Positions 44,028 to 52,328 of a stretch of DNA of 64,000 nt are shown here, piece after piece. The stretch is from NCBI RefSeq assembly GCF_002242805.1, contig NZ_MCGQ01000007.1:744001-808000 (forward strand), in the 5' to 3' direction. A model generated the notes under the pieces. That model was not told the DNA's origin and did no database searches. It saw only the letters and a list, made by a program, of their open reading frames with translations. This stretch comes from Streptomyces diastatochromogenes. Lineage in GTDB: Bacteria; Actinomycetota; Actinomycetes; Streptomycetales; Streptomycetaceae. Made by a program: the position numbers and the translations under genes. The stretch's first letter is position 1; every line of letters begins with the position of its first letter.

Positions 44028-45671
44028 ATGGGCTACACACTGCCTGGCTGGCTGGACGAGGTCCTGGACTTCATCGGCATCAACTTCCCGAACGTCGACG
44101 AGGACGACTACCGCGAGATGGCCGACGCCATGCGGGACTTCGCCGACAAGTTCGAGGGACACGGGGCGGACGCGCACAAGACCGTGGAGGCCATCCTGGC
44201 CTCCTCGCGGGGCTGGGCCGTCCACTCGATGCAGTCCCACTGGTCCCAGGTCAAGGCGGGCCACCTGGACAAGATCCCGGAGCTGGCCCGCCTGTTCGCC
44301 GACGCCTGTGACGTCGTCGCGGACATCATCTTCGGCATGAAGACCAAGGCCGAGGCCGAACTCGCCATCATGGCGGGCTCAGTGGGGCTCTCGGTCGGCC
44401 TGGCCGTCTTCACCGGCGGCCTGTCCGCCGTCATCGGCGCGGCGGAGACCGCGGCCATGCGGCAACTGGTGAAACGCATCATCGACGAGGCGGCCGACCG
44501 GATCGTCGACGAGCTGCTCGCCCGGGTCACCGAGCCGGTCAACGCCAAGCTGGAGGCGATGATCGAGGACGCGGTCCTGAACCTGGCGGAGGACGCGTTC
44601 TCCCTGCCGCCGGCTCCTGGCGGCAGCGGCGGTGGCGGCGGACACGGCCACGGGCACGGCGGCATGCAGCTTGCCTCGGCGGGGGGCGGATCCGGCATGG
44701 AGCTGGCCTCCGCGTCCGGCGGTCCGGGCGCGGGCGGCGACCTTCACATCGATCACGAGGAGTTCGAGAGCGGGGCCGGCAAGCTCTCCTTCCACGGCAG
44801 CGAACTCCATCTGAACAGCTCCGCCCCGCTCGGCCGCGCCAAGGGCGCCTTCGGCCGCACCAAGGGAAAGGACCCCTTCACCCAGGCCTTCGACTCGGTG
44901 CTGCACGGCGGCCTGAAGGGCTGCGAGAAAGCCCTCGGCAAACTCGGCAAACACGTCGGCGAGACGGTCCCGAACCGCGCGAAGGCGGTCTCGCGGCTGC
45001 ACAAGGGCAACGACAACGAGGTCGGGCAGCGGGCCAAGCGGATCAAGACGTGGAAGGACGGCGAGGACGCCGAAACGCGCACCTACCTGTTGAACGCCGA
45101 CGGGTCCGTGCAGCGACTCCACGCCGACGGCGGCACCGCAACCCTCGACGATCACGACAGGAATCGTCTCCATGGAATCGTGGGGGACGACGGAAAATTC
45201 TATATTCCGGATACGCCCAAGGCAAAAGCAGAATTCCATGCCGAGAGCAAGCACCCCGGCAGGGCGAAGTCCGAAAAGATCGACGCCTCCACCAGCGATC
45301 TGGCGCGGGCCACACAGGCGGCTCGTGTCGCCCGCAGCGACGGCGGCGGAACGAACTATGCCGCAGGCCGCTATGTCGACGCGGTCGGCCGGGAATCAAT
45401 TCTCGTCGGCTACAGCAACAAGCGAGGGCATTCCGAGCGCATGATAGGGTTCCCCATCCTGCACTCGGGAAACAAGGACAGACTCGAGGAAATATTCACA
45501 GAACGGGAACCCTGCAAAAAGAACCCGGTGTGCGCTCGCTGGCTGGATTACCATTTCGGATCGGATCTCAAGGTGACCCATGCAGCGGATTACTACGACG
45601 AAGCCGGAAAAACCACCAACAAGCAACACAACCAGTATGTGAACGGCCTGAAGAAGACCCTCGGCCTATAA
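44028..45671 (+). CDS. WXG100-like polymorphic toxin with deaminase-type C-terminal tip
   Basis: A 547-residue protein. The N-terminal 200 residues form the WXG100-like/CpnT-N-like helical domain of actinobacterial secreted toxins (LPGWLDEVLDFIGINFPNVD; WAVHSMQSHWSQ; AGSVGLSVGLAVFTGGLSAV). A Gly/His-rich linker follows (about 203-245), then a variable middle. The last 110 residues carry a zinc-deaminase motif: His468-Ser-Glu470 (RGHSERMIGFPIL) and Pro495-Cys496-x5-Cys502 (TEREPCKKNPVCARW), closest in my reading to XOO_2897-type deaminase toxins. GC content drops clearly after about 45170. It is probably exported by a type VII-like route. The SUKH-4 gene 21 bp downstream is the likely immunity gene. 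Confidence 0.82.
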   Translation: MGYTLPGWLDEVLDFIGINFPNVDEDDYREMADAMRDFADKFEGHGADAHKTVEAILASSRGWAVHSMQSHWSQVKAGHLDKIPELARLFADACDVVADIIFGMKTKAEAELAIMAGSVGLSVGLAVFTGGLSAVIGAAETAAMRQLVKRIIDEAADRIVDELLARVTEPVNAKLEAMIEDAVLNLAEDAFSLPPAPGGSGGGGGHGHGHGGMQLASAGGGSGMELASASGGPGAGGDLHIDHEEFESGAGKLSFHGSELHLNSSAPLGRAKGAFGRTKGKDPFTQAFDSVLHGGLKGCEKALGKLGKHVGETVPNRAKAVSRLHKGNDNEVGQRAKRIKTWKDGEDAETRTYLLNADGSVQRLHADGGTATLDDHDRNRLHGIVGDDGKFYIPDTPKAKAEFHAESKHPGRAKSEKIDASTSDLARATQAARVARSDGGGTNYAAGRYVDAVGRESILVGYSNKRGHSERMIGFPILHSGNKDRLEEIFTEREPCKKNPVCARWLDYHFGSDLKVTHAADYYDEAGKTTNKQHNQYVNGLKKTLGL

Positions 45672-45692
45672 GTGTCGCGCTAGGATGCATCC

Positions 45693-46250
45693 GTGAACTT
45701 TGCAGTGACCCCCACCGACATGATCGCAGCGTACGGCCTGACCGACGTGGTCTATTTTCCACAATCCCCGGCCGGTGAATCCGTCGACTCGCGCGCATTG
45801 ACCCTCCTCAGTTCGGTGGGACTTCCGCACTCCGAAGTCTTCACGTCGAAAGAGGATCCGGCGGACCCGTACGAGCCGGGATTCGACCCGACCGTCATCG
45901 GCAGCCGCTTCGATCACTACGGTTTCTCCTGTCCGGAGGAGAGCCGGACCTGGTGGGTGCTGGGCTACCTCTTCACCTCCCTCATCGCCCTCGACCCGGA
46001 ATCCGGAAAGGTGTACGCCTTCCCGGAGAGTGAAGAGCAGTACATCCTCCTCCACCGCGATGTCGAATCACTGCTCTTCAGCCTCATCGAGTTCCGAAAA
46101 CTAGAGGTCGATCACGACAACGACGTCGACCCGGAGGAACTCGCCGAACGTTTCAGGCACGTGGTCGGCGCCTTCGATCCCACACCGTTCGCCGACGAGG
46201 AATCGCAGTGGAACCTGTCCCTCGAAGAACTGGAGAACGGGCTCTGGTAA
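45693..46250 (+). CDS. SUKH-4 family immunity protein
   Basis: A 185-residue cytoplasmic protein. LTLLSSVGLPHSEVFTSKED, YLFTSLIALDPESGKVYAFP and the acidic surface match SUKH-4 immunity proteins, which neutralise nuclease or deaminase toxins by direct binding. AGGA lies 9 bases before the GTG at 45693. It immediately follows the deaminase-tipped toxin gene, the usual toxin-immunity order, so it most likely protects the producing cell. It converges on the WYL regulator gene 12 bp away. Confidence 0.82.
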   Translation: MNFAVTPTDMIAAYGLTDVVYFPQSPAGESVDSRALTLLSSVGLPHSEVFTSKEDPADPYEPGFDPTVIGSRFDHYGFSCPEESRTWWVLGYLFTSLIALDPESGKVYAFPESEEQYILLHRDVESLLFSLIEFRKLEVDHDNDVDPEELAERFRHVVGAFDPTPFADEESQWNLSLEELENGLW

Positions 46251-46262
46251 GTCCCTGTGCTC

Positions 46263-47213
46263 TCACCTATGCGCGTCGAGAAGTTCCTGGGTGTGGCGCA
46301 TCAGGGCCTGCCGCACCGACTCCGGAGCGAGGACGCGCAGCGGGGTCGCCAGGCCGAGGAGGTAGCGGGCCAGGCCGTCCGGGTCGGGGCCGCCGATGTC
46401 CACGAGGGTGGCGTTCGGGCCGTCGGGGCGATGGGTGCCGACCGTTGCCGGGATGAGCCGTACCGCCTGGTGCAGGGGAAGGGGCAGGCGGATGGTCGCG
46501 GACAGGGGGTAGGGGCCGTTCGCGATGTTGCGGGAGACCAGGAGCGCCGGGTCGGGCGGGTCGGTGAGGTCCGCCGGGTGGCCGGTGGGCTGGAGGCGGT
46601 CGACGCGGTCGGCCCGGAACGTCCGCCACTGGGCCCGGGACACGTCCCGCGCCACGAAGTACCAGCGTCGCCCGGTGTGGACGAGCCGGTACGGGTCGAC
46701 GTCCCGGACCGTGGCCCGTCCCTCCCCGTCGGTGTACGACAACCGGGCGCGCTCACCCCGCCGGCAGGCCACCGCCAGCTCCAGCAGCAGGCCCGGCCTG
46801 ATCTGCGCCCCGTCGGCCCCGGGCAGGCGTACGAAGGCGTCGTCCAGTTCCCCGAGGCGGTCCGCGATCCGGCGTGGCAGCACCTGCCGCAGCTTCAGCA
46901 GTGCCGACAGGGCCGCCTGGTCGCCGCCGAGCGCGTCGCTCAGCGCCGCCTCGCGGAGCCCCACCGCCACGGCCAGCGCTTCCTCGTCGTCCAGGATCAG
47001 CGGCGGCACGCGGGAACCGGCGCGGAGCCGGTAACCGCCCCACGGCCCCGCCTCGGAGTCGACGGTGTAGCCGAGTTCCCTGAGCCTGGCGATGTCCCGA
47101 CGCACCGTGCGGTCGGTGACCTCCATGCGCTCGGCCAGTTCCCCGCAGGTCCAGGACGGCCGGGACGACAGCAGGGACAGCAGCCGCAGGAGGCGGGCGG
47201 ACGAGCCGATCAC
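46263..47213 (-). CDS. WYL domain-containing transcriptional regulator
   Basis: A regulator of about 316 residues. The N-terminal DeoR-like HTH_11 is seen as LLRLLSLLSSRPSWTCGELA and RMEVTDRTVRRDIARLRELG. The central WYL domain has the motif as RRWYFVARDVSRAQWRTFRA. A C-terminal WCX extension follows. WYL proteins often sense nucleic acid or small ligands. GTG 47213 (VIGSSARLL) gives the normal N-terminus; GTG 47240 is a longer option. It is divergent from a VOC protein gene with a perfect 23-bp palindrome between them, the likely operator. Confidence 0.9.
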   Translation of the reverse strand: MIGSSARLLRLLSLLSSRPSWTCGELAERMEVTDRTVRRDIARLRELGYTVDSEAGPWGGYRLRAGSRVPPLILDDEEALAVAVGLREAALSDALGGDQAALSALLKLRQVLPRRIADRLGELDDAFVRLPGADGAQIRPGLLLELAVACRRGERARLSYTDGEGRATVRDVDPYRLVHTGRRWYFVARDVSRAQWRTFRADRVDRLQPTGHPADLTDPPDPALLVSRNIANGPYPLSATIRLPLPLHQAVRLIPATVGTHRPDGPNATLVDIGGPDPDGLARYLLGLATPLRVLAPESVRQALMRHTQELLDAHR

Positions 47214-47241
47214 GCTCGGAAGTCTTCCACACGGCGCCACA

Positions 47242-47264
47242 ACCAGGACCGGAACTGTCCTGGT
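47242..47264. promoter_or_regulatory. Perfect 8-7-8 palindrome between WYL regulator and VOC gene
   Basis: ACCAGGAC (47242-47249) and GTCCTGGT (47257-47264) are perfect inverted arms. It lies in the 71-bp divergent promoter region, 20 bp from the VOC gene's ATG, so binding would block both promoters. It is the best candidate site for the WYL regulator. Confidence 0.65.
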
Positions 47265-47284
47265 CAGGTTCTAGCGTCCTCCCC

Positions 47285-47671
47285 ATGAGCACCGAGACCC
47301 CTTCCGCACCCGCGTTCCGCTACGCCGCCGTCACCTTCGACTGCGCCGACCCCGCCGACATGGCCCGTTTCTACGGCGAGTTGCTCGGCTTCCCGGTCCT
47401 GTTCTCCACCGACGACTTCGTCCTGCTCGGCCAGGAGGGCGCCGCCGGCCTCGGCTTCAACCGCCTCGCCGACTACCGCCCGCCCACCTGGCCCGACCCC
47501 ACGCAGGAGAAGCAGGCGCACATCGAGCTGGGCGTGGACGACCTGGACCTGGCCGAGAAGCGACTGCTCGACCTGGGCGCCACCAAGCCCGCGTTCCAGC
47601 CGGACCCGGAGCGCTGGCGCGTTCTCCTCGACCCCGCCGGCCATCCGTTCTGCATCACGACGCTCGTGTAG
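47285..47671 (+). CDS. VOC family (glyoxalase/bleomycin resistance-like) protein
   Basis: A 128-residue two-beta-alpha-beta-beta-beta-module protein. FRYAAVTFDCADPADMARFY and GELLGFPVLFSTDDFVLLGQ form the first module, and HIELGVDDLDLAEKRLLDLG the second, ending LLDPAGHPFCITTL. Likely metal ligands include the His in AHIELG, but the full glyoxalase I set is not present, so the reaction is unknown. It is divergent from the WYL regulator, which probably controls it. The 5' region is short. Confidence 0.9.
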   Translation: MSTETPSAPAFRYAAVTFDCADPADMARFYGELLGFPVLFSTDDFVLLGQEGAAGLGFNRLADYRPPTWPDPTQEKQAHIELGVDDLDLAEKRLLDLGATKPAFQPDPERWRVLLDPAGHPFCITTLV

Positions 47672-47730
47672 GGCAGCACCAACTCCCCCCTCCCGCCCCA
47701 CTGTCAGTGCCCGCCCCTACAGTCACCGTC

Positions 47731-48549
47731 ATGGCGACTCTTCCCAACCCGCTGCCCAAGCTGAGTACCGACCCCAGCGGTCGTACGCTCGGGCTTCAGC
47801 TGCCGCCCGGCAGGCTGATCGACCAGACCTACGACGGCCCCTGGCCCGAGCCCCTGTTGTGGTACGCGGAGAAGCAGTCCGCCCCCGGCACCTGGAAGGC
47901 ACTGGGCGGGGCGGCCGCGCGCGCCGGGCTGTTGCCGGTGCTCGTGGACGTGGGGAGTTCTCAGGGTGGGCTGGGGGACTGGGTGTTGCTGCCCGGCGAG
48001 ACGTCGTACCCCGGAGACCACGACGTCGAGGACGTCCTGGAGGAGTACTGGGAGGAAGAGGCGGCGGACAGGGAACTGGCGGAGGACATCGAGCCGTTCG
48101 GGCCCGAGTGGCCCGGTCTCGCGCCGGCGGGCACGCTCGCCGTGGATCCCGACACGTGTGCCGCCCAGGTCGCCGACGCGGTGAAGGGCGGCCGGGACTC
48201 GTGGATCGAGGAGCCGCATCTGGCCCTGGTTCCGGCCCGCCGGTCCGCCGACATACCGGCGGCGATCGGCTGGACCGGCCCGGTGAACTACGAGGGTGAC
48301 GTGGCCCGGCTCTGCGCGGTGCTGCGCTCCTGGGAGGACCGCTTCGGGATACGGGTGGTGGCGCTCGGCCTCGACACCCTGCTCGTGTCGGTCGCGGCCC
48401 CGCCGGCCACCCTGGCCGAGGCCGAGGCGGTGGCGGCGGAGCACTTCGCGTTCTGCCCGGACGCCATCATGCAGAACGGGCCCGAGAACATCCGGGAGTA
48501 CGCCGAGGAGTTGGTCGGCGCACAGAGCTGGACCTTCTGGTGGGACTGA
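47731..48549 (+). CDS. DUF4253 domain-containing protein
   Basis: A 272-residue cytoplasmic protein. The C-terminal 110 residues match DUF4253: LALVPARRSADIPAAIGWTG, then VARLCAVLRSWEDRFGIRVV, ALGLDTLLVSVAAPP and AEHFAFCPDAIMQ. The N-terminal part is acidic and variable. The family is common in actinobacteria and has no established function. ATG 47731 gives a normal N-terminus; the ribosome site is weak. It converges on the aminotransferase gene 16 bp away. Confidence 0.85.
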   Translation: MATLPNPLPKLSTDPSGRTLGLQLPPGRLIDQTYDGPWPEPLLWYAEKQSAPGTWKALGGAAARAGLLPVLVDVGSSQGGLGDWVLLPGETSYPGDHDVEDVLEEYWEEEAADRELAEDIEPFGPEWPGLAPAGTLAVDPDTCAAQVADAVKGGRDSWIEEPHLALVPARRSADIPAAIGWTGPVNYEGDVARLCAVLRSWEDRFGIRVVALGLDTLLVSVAAPPATLAEAEAVAAEHFAFCPDAIMQNGPENIREYAEELVGAQSWTFWWD

Positions 48550-48565
48550 CCCCGACCAGCGGCAC

Positions 48566-49768
48566 TCAGACCTTCAGCCCCCTCCCCAGCCTGCGCAGTC
48601 CCTCCGCGATCTCCTCCGGCGTCTGCGTGACGAAGCACAGGCGCAGGGTGCGGGGGTCGGGGGCGGTGGCGTAGAAGGGGGCGCCCGGGACGTAGGCCAC
48701 GTCCTGCTCCACCACGCGCGGGAGCAGGGCCGTGGTGTCGTACGACTCCGGGAGCCGGACCCACAGGAACATGCCGCCCTCGGGCCGGCTCCAGGTGGAG
48801 CCCTCCGGGAGGGCGTCGGGAAGGCCGGTGAGCATGGCGTCCCGGCGTTCGCCGTAGACGGCGCGGACGCGGGCCACATGGGTGTCCAGGACGTGCAGGT
48901 AGCGGGCCGCGGCCAGTTGGTTGAGGGTCGCCGTGTGCACGTCCGCCGCCTGCTTGGCCACCGTGCACGCCCGCCGGAGTTCGGCGGGGGCGCGGAGCCA
49001 GCCGAGGCGGAGGCCGGGGGCCATCACCTTGGAGAAGGAGCCGAGCAGGACGACACGGTCCTCGGCCCCGGGGCAGGCGGCGATCCAGGGCGGGCGGGTG
49101 CCGTCGTAGCGGAGTTCGCCGTAGGGGTCGTCCTCGATGATCCACAGCCCCTGGCGGGCGGCCACGGCGGCGACGGCCTCGCGGCGCGGGGTCGGCATCG
49201 TACGGCCGGTGGGGTTCTGGAAAGTGGGGACCAGGTAGAGGAGCTTGGGGCGTTCGCGCCGCACCGCCTCCTCCAGCGCCTCCGGGTCGACCCCGTCCTC
49301 ATCCCCCGGGACAGCCACCACGCGCGCGCCCGCCAGTCCGAAGACCTGAAGCGCCGCCAGATAGCAGGGGCTCTCGACCAGGACCGTGTCACCGGGTTCG
49401 AGCAGCGCGGTCGCCAGCAGGGACAGGGCCTGCTGGGAGCCGGTGGTGATGAGCAGGTCGTCGGCGGTGGTGGGCAGGCCGAAGGAGGTGATCCGGTCGG
49501 CCAGGCCGGACCGGAGCAGCGGCTCGCCCTCCGTGGTGGCGTACTGGAGCGCCTGCTCCGGGGTCTCCGCCAGCACGTCCCGGAACGCGGCCGCTATGCC
49601 TTCGCGGTCGAACATCTCGGGAGCCGGGAGGCCGCCCGCGAAGTTGATCACCTCGGGGCGTGCGGTGACCGCCAGGATGTCCCGGATGGGCGAACCGCCC
49701 ACGCCACGGGCGCGGGCCGCGAGCGGCGGAACGGGGGCACGGGGCGGCGCGGGCTCGGCAACGGTCAT
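48566..49768 (-). CDS. PLP-dependent aminotransferase, class I/II (2-aminoadipate transaminase-like)
   Basis: A 400-residue fold-type I PLP enzyme. NFAGGLPAPEMFD, the TTGSQQALSLLATALLEPGD segment, VPTFQNPTGRTM, IIEDDPYGELRYDG and the Schiff-base Lys in LLGSFSKVMAPGLRLGW place it with the LysN/KAT II-like (MocR-related) aminotransferases, without the HTH domain. It would transfer amino groups from 2-aminoadipate, kynurenine or aromatic/branched amino acids; which is not clear. GGAGAGCC precedes the ATG at 49768. Confidence 0.92.
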   Translation of the reverse strand: MTVAEPAPPRAPVPPLAARARGVGGSPIRDILAVTARPEVINFAGGLPAPEMFDREGIAAAFRDVLAETPEQALQYATTEGEPLLRSGLADRITSFGLPTTADDLLITTGSQQALSLLATALLEPGDTVLVESPCYLAALQVFGLAGARVVAVPGDEDGVDPEALEEAVRRERPKLLYLVPTFQNPTGRTMPTPRREAVAAVAARQGLWIIEDDPYGELRYDGTRPPWIAACPGAEDRVVLLGSFSKVMAPGLRLGWLRAPAELRRACTVAKQAADVHTATLNQLAAARYLHVLDTHVARVRAVYGERRDAMLTGLPDALPEGSTWSRPEGGMFLWVRLPESYDTTALLPRVVEQDVAYVPGAPFYATAPDPRTLRLCFVTQTPEEIAEGLRRLGRGLKV

Positions 49769-49881
49769 GGTCGGCTCTCCTTCGACTCCGGGAGGTCGTC
49801 TCCGTCCGCAGCCTAGGGAGTTGGGTGCTGCCTACACCGGTAATTCCGCGATCCGGACATCCGGCACGCCGACCGCCGCTC

Positions 49882-51264
49882 TCAGAACTTGGTCGTGCCC
49901 TCCTTGACCCACCCCGAGCCGCCCAGCGGGAACTCGTAGGCGGGCCGCCCGTTGTTGCCGCTCGTGCGGAACGGCCTGCCGTGGTCGTCCACCCGGAGCG
50001 TGCCGTGGCGTGCGCCGCTGGACCAGGACAGCTCCAGGTACCAGCTCACGTCGTACGCGGAGGCGTCGGCCTTGATGTAGTAGACCTCCGGGTCGGACTC
50101 GCTCACCTTGAACGGGAAGTTCCGGTGCCCCGACTCCGGGAGGACGGCGGGGCGTGCCGCGTCCAGGGCGACGGTGAAGGAGCGGGCCGGGACGCCGCCG
50201 CCGCAGCCCACGCCCGGATAGCCCATGGCGTAGTCGTTCCAGGCGAGGGGCGAGCGCTTGCCCGCCATGCCCACGGTGAGGCGGTCGATGACCACGGTCT
50301 CCTTGCCGGTGCCCTGCACGGTGAGCGTGACGAACTGATCCCCGGAGGAGACGGCACCGTGCGCGGCCACCCAGGCCGGCGCGTCGTCCTCGTTCGGCGG
50401 CGGAGCGACCTGAGTCGGCGGACGGTTGATCAAGTAGCGCTGGGAGCAGGGGTCTTCCCAGCTGTAGGGGCGGGTGGTGACCGTCAGGGGCGGGGCGGCG
50501 CTGTCCGTGCCGGTGCCGCCGCCCGCGCCTGTCGTGGCCTTGCCGGTGCCCGCGCCCTTGCTCTTGGGCGTGCCCGGTGCAGGTGTCCGGGAGTCGGAGG
50601 CGCGTGGGGAGGCTGGGCGCTCCGTCCCGCCGTCCGGGCTTGCCGAGGAGCGCGCAGGCGCCTCGACGCTCTCGCTCCGCCCGGAGGCGGCGGCCCCCGC
50701 GGGAGCGGCCCCCTTGCCGTCCTCGCCCGAGGGGAGGCTCACGACGAGGGCGATGGCGCCGAGAACGGCGGCGACGGCACCGGCGGCGAGGAGGGCGCGG
50801 CGGGTGGAGGGCCGTCGTACGACCACGGGTACGGGCGACGCCCCGGCCTCACTCGACGGCTTCTCTTCCTGCTGCCTGTCTTCCTGCCGCTCGTCTTCCC
50901 GCTGCTCGTCTCCCTGGTGCCCTTGCCCCTCGGGCTCGTTCGACGGCGCCTGTGAAGTGGTCTCGCCTGCCTGCCGCTGCCCCTGTTGGCCCCCCTGCGG
51001 CTCCCCCTTCCACCCCCGCATCGCGTCCGCCAGCACCCACCGCCGGTGCAGCTCGACCAGTTCGTCCGGCGAGGCCTTGCAGAGGCGGGCGAGGCGTTCC
51101 ACGGGGGCATAGTCGGTCGGTACGGCGTCCCCGTTGCAGTAGCGGTGGAGCGTCGACGTACTCATGTGGAGCCGTTTGGCCAGGACGCCGTAGCTGAGCC
51201 CCGAACGGTCCTTCAACTCCCTTAACAGCTCGCCGAAATCGGCGCCTGCAGTGCTGCCCGGCAC
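49882..51264 (-). CDS. Membrane-anchored HTH protein with extracellular domain
   Basis: A 460-residue one-pass protein. Residues 1-75 carry an Xre-type helix-turn-helix (LLRELKDRSGLSYGVLAKRL, then HMSTSTLHRYCNGDAVP). A Gln/Glu/Gly-rich linker, one transmembrane helix (LLAAGAVAAVLGAIALVV, about 165-182), a Ser/Ala/Pro-rich extracellular stalk, and a C-terminal domain of about 190 residues with two Cys (DPCSQRYL; GVGCGGG) follow. The topology allows an outside signal to reach DNA directly. GTG 51264 follows GGGAGGAACA. The downstream neighbour on the same strand is an aminotransferase; no link is proven. Confidence 0.86.
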   Translation of the reverse strand: MPGSTAGADFGELLRELKDRSGLSYGVLAKRLHMSTSTLHRYCNGDAVPTDYAPVERLARLCKASPDELVELHRRWVLADAMRGWKGEPQGGQQGQRQAGETTSQAPSNEPEGQGHQGDEQREDERQEDRQQEEKPSSEAGASPVPVVVRRPSTRRALLAAGAVAAVLGAIALVVSLPSGEDGKGAAPAGAAASGRSESVEAPARSSASPDGGTERPASPRASDSRTPAPGTPKSKGAGTGKATTGAGGGTGTDSAAPPLTVTTRPYSWEDPCSQRYLINRPPTQVAPPPNEDDAPAWVAAHGAVSSGDQFVTLTVQGTGKETVVIDRLTVGMAGKRSPLAWNDYAMGYPGVGCGGGVPARSFTVALDAARPAVLPESGHRNFPFKVSESDPEVYYIKADASAYDVSWYLELSWSSGARHGTLRVDDHGRPFRTSGNNGRPAYEFPLGGSGWVKEGTTKF

Positions 51265-51442
51265 TGTTCCTCCCTCTCCCCGTGTCCCGTTCCCGCGTTC
51301 CAGGGAAGGGATGTTTCCGCAGCTCAGAGCCTATGCGGGCATTCCAGCGTCCCTGATCGTCCGCCGGGTGTGGCAGGCGGGACGGACCGCCCCACAAGCT
51401 GTGGCCATCCAAGCACGCCACCACTCGGGAGAGAGACCAGCC

Positions 51443-52249
51443 ATGCGTATCCGCCGTACCCCCCTGCTCGCGGTGACCGGAGTCGCCCTCGCCGCACTCG
51501 CCCTGACGGCGTGCGGCGACGGCACGGGCACGAAGGACGAAGGTGCCTCGCAGTCCTCCTCGACGGCGGCGACCGCGGGCGACAAGGGCACCGCGACGCC
51601 CGCCTCCGACAAGTCGGCGGGTTCGGGCTCCTCTTCGGGCTCGTCCGGCTCCGCCAAGGGCTCCTCGACGTCCTCGGGCTCGACGTCCTCGGGCTCGACG
51701 TCCTCGGGCTCGACGTCCTCGGGCTCGACGTCCTCGGGCTCGGGAACCTCCGGTTCCTCGGGCTCCTCGGGCGCCTCGGGCTCGTCGTCGGGCGGCTCCT
51801 CGGAGCCGTGGGACCCGAAGAACCGCGTCCTGTGCAACGGCTCCAACACCAAGGTCACCGCGCAGCCGGTGTCCCGACCGCTCAACCACATGCTCATCAC
51901 GGTCAAGAACACCGGCTCGAAGTACTGCGACCTGACCTACTTCCCCGTCCTGCGCTTCGACGAGATGCAGTGGGTGCCGCAGGCCGACGAGCAGACCCAC
52001 CCGCAGGCCGTGACGACCCTCGCGCCCGGCGAGTCCGGCTACGCGGCCGTCCTGCTCTCCGCCGCCGACGGAAGCGGCGAGGGCGGCATGACGGGCCACA
52101 AGCTGACCGTCGGCTTCCAGGGGAAGACCCCCAACAGCAGCGGCGGCGCCTCCGCGACTCCGGCGCTGCCGGCGAAGGGCGTGTACTACGACAGCTCGCT
52201 GAAGGTCACGTACTGGCAGCAGAACCAGGACGACATCGCCGGCTGGTGA
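51443..52249 (+). CDS. DUF4232 lipoprotein with Ser/Gly-rich repeat stalk
   Basis: A 268-residue lipoprotein. The signal peptide ends with lipobox LALTAC. A stalk of about 110 residues is almost pure Ser/Gly/Thr, including five copies of STSSG from a 15-bp tandem repeat. The C-terminal DUF4232 domain spans about residues 130-260: VTAQPVSRPLNHMLITVKNT, CDLTYFPVLRF, TLAPGESGYAAVLLSAADG, with Cys in LCNGSN and KYCDL as a probable disulfide. GGGAGAGAGACC precedes the ATG at 51443. It would be displayed outside the membrane. Function unknown. Confidence 0.87.
   Translation: MRIRRTPLLAVTGVALAALALTACGDGTGTKDEGASQSSSTAATAGDKGTATPASDKSAGSGSSSGSSGSAKGSSTSSGSTSSGSTSSGSTSSGSTSSGSGTSGSSGSSGASGSSSGGSSEPWDPKNRVLCNGSNTKVTAQPVSRPLNHMLITVKNTGSKYCDLTYFPVLRFDEMQWVPQADEQTHPQAVTTLAPGESGYAAVLLSAADGSGEGGMTGHKLTVGFQGKTPNSSGGASATPALPAKGVYYDSSLKVTYWQQNQDDIAGW
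51665..51739 (+). repeat. Five perfect 15-bp tandem repeats (TCGACGTCCTCGGGC)
   Basis: Five identical contiguous copies encode (STSSG)5 in the stalk of the DUF4232 lipoprotein. Copy number can change by slippage without breaking the frame, so stalk length may vary between strains. Confidence 0.95.
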
Positions 52250-52251
52250 AC

Positions 52252-52291
52252 CGTCGAGGCCGCCCGGGCAACGGCCCGGGCGGCCTCGACG
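52252..52291. terminator. Perfect 18-bp hairpin between convergent genes
   Basis: CGTCGAGGCCGCCCGGGC (52252-52269) and its exact complement (52274-52291) surround AACG. It lies 3 bases after the lipoprotein stop, upstream of the convergent DUF805 gene's end. It probably terminates transcription from both sides, though T tracts are absent. Confidence 0.85.
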
Positions 52292-52328
52292 TGCGGACCC
52301 CGGACGACGGACGGCGACGCGCGGGGCG

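Noticed and set aside
41366..46250. Integrated mobile element
   Set aside because: No integrase, transposase, tRNA target or flanking direct repeats were found; only the toxin tip shows unusual composition.
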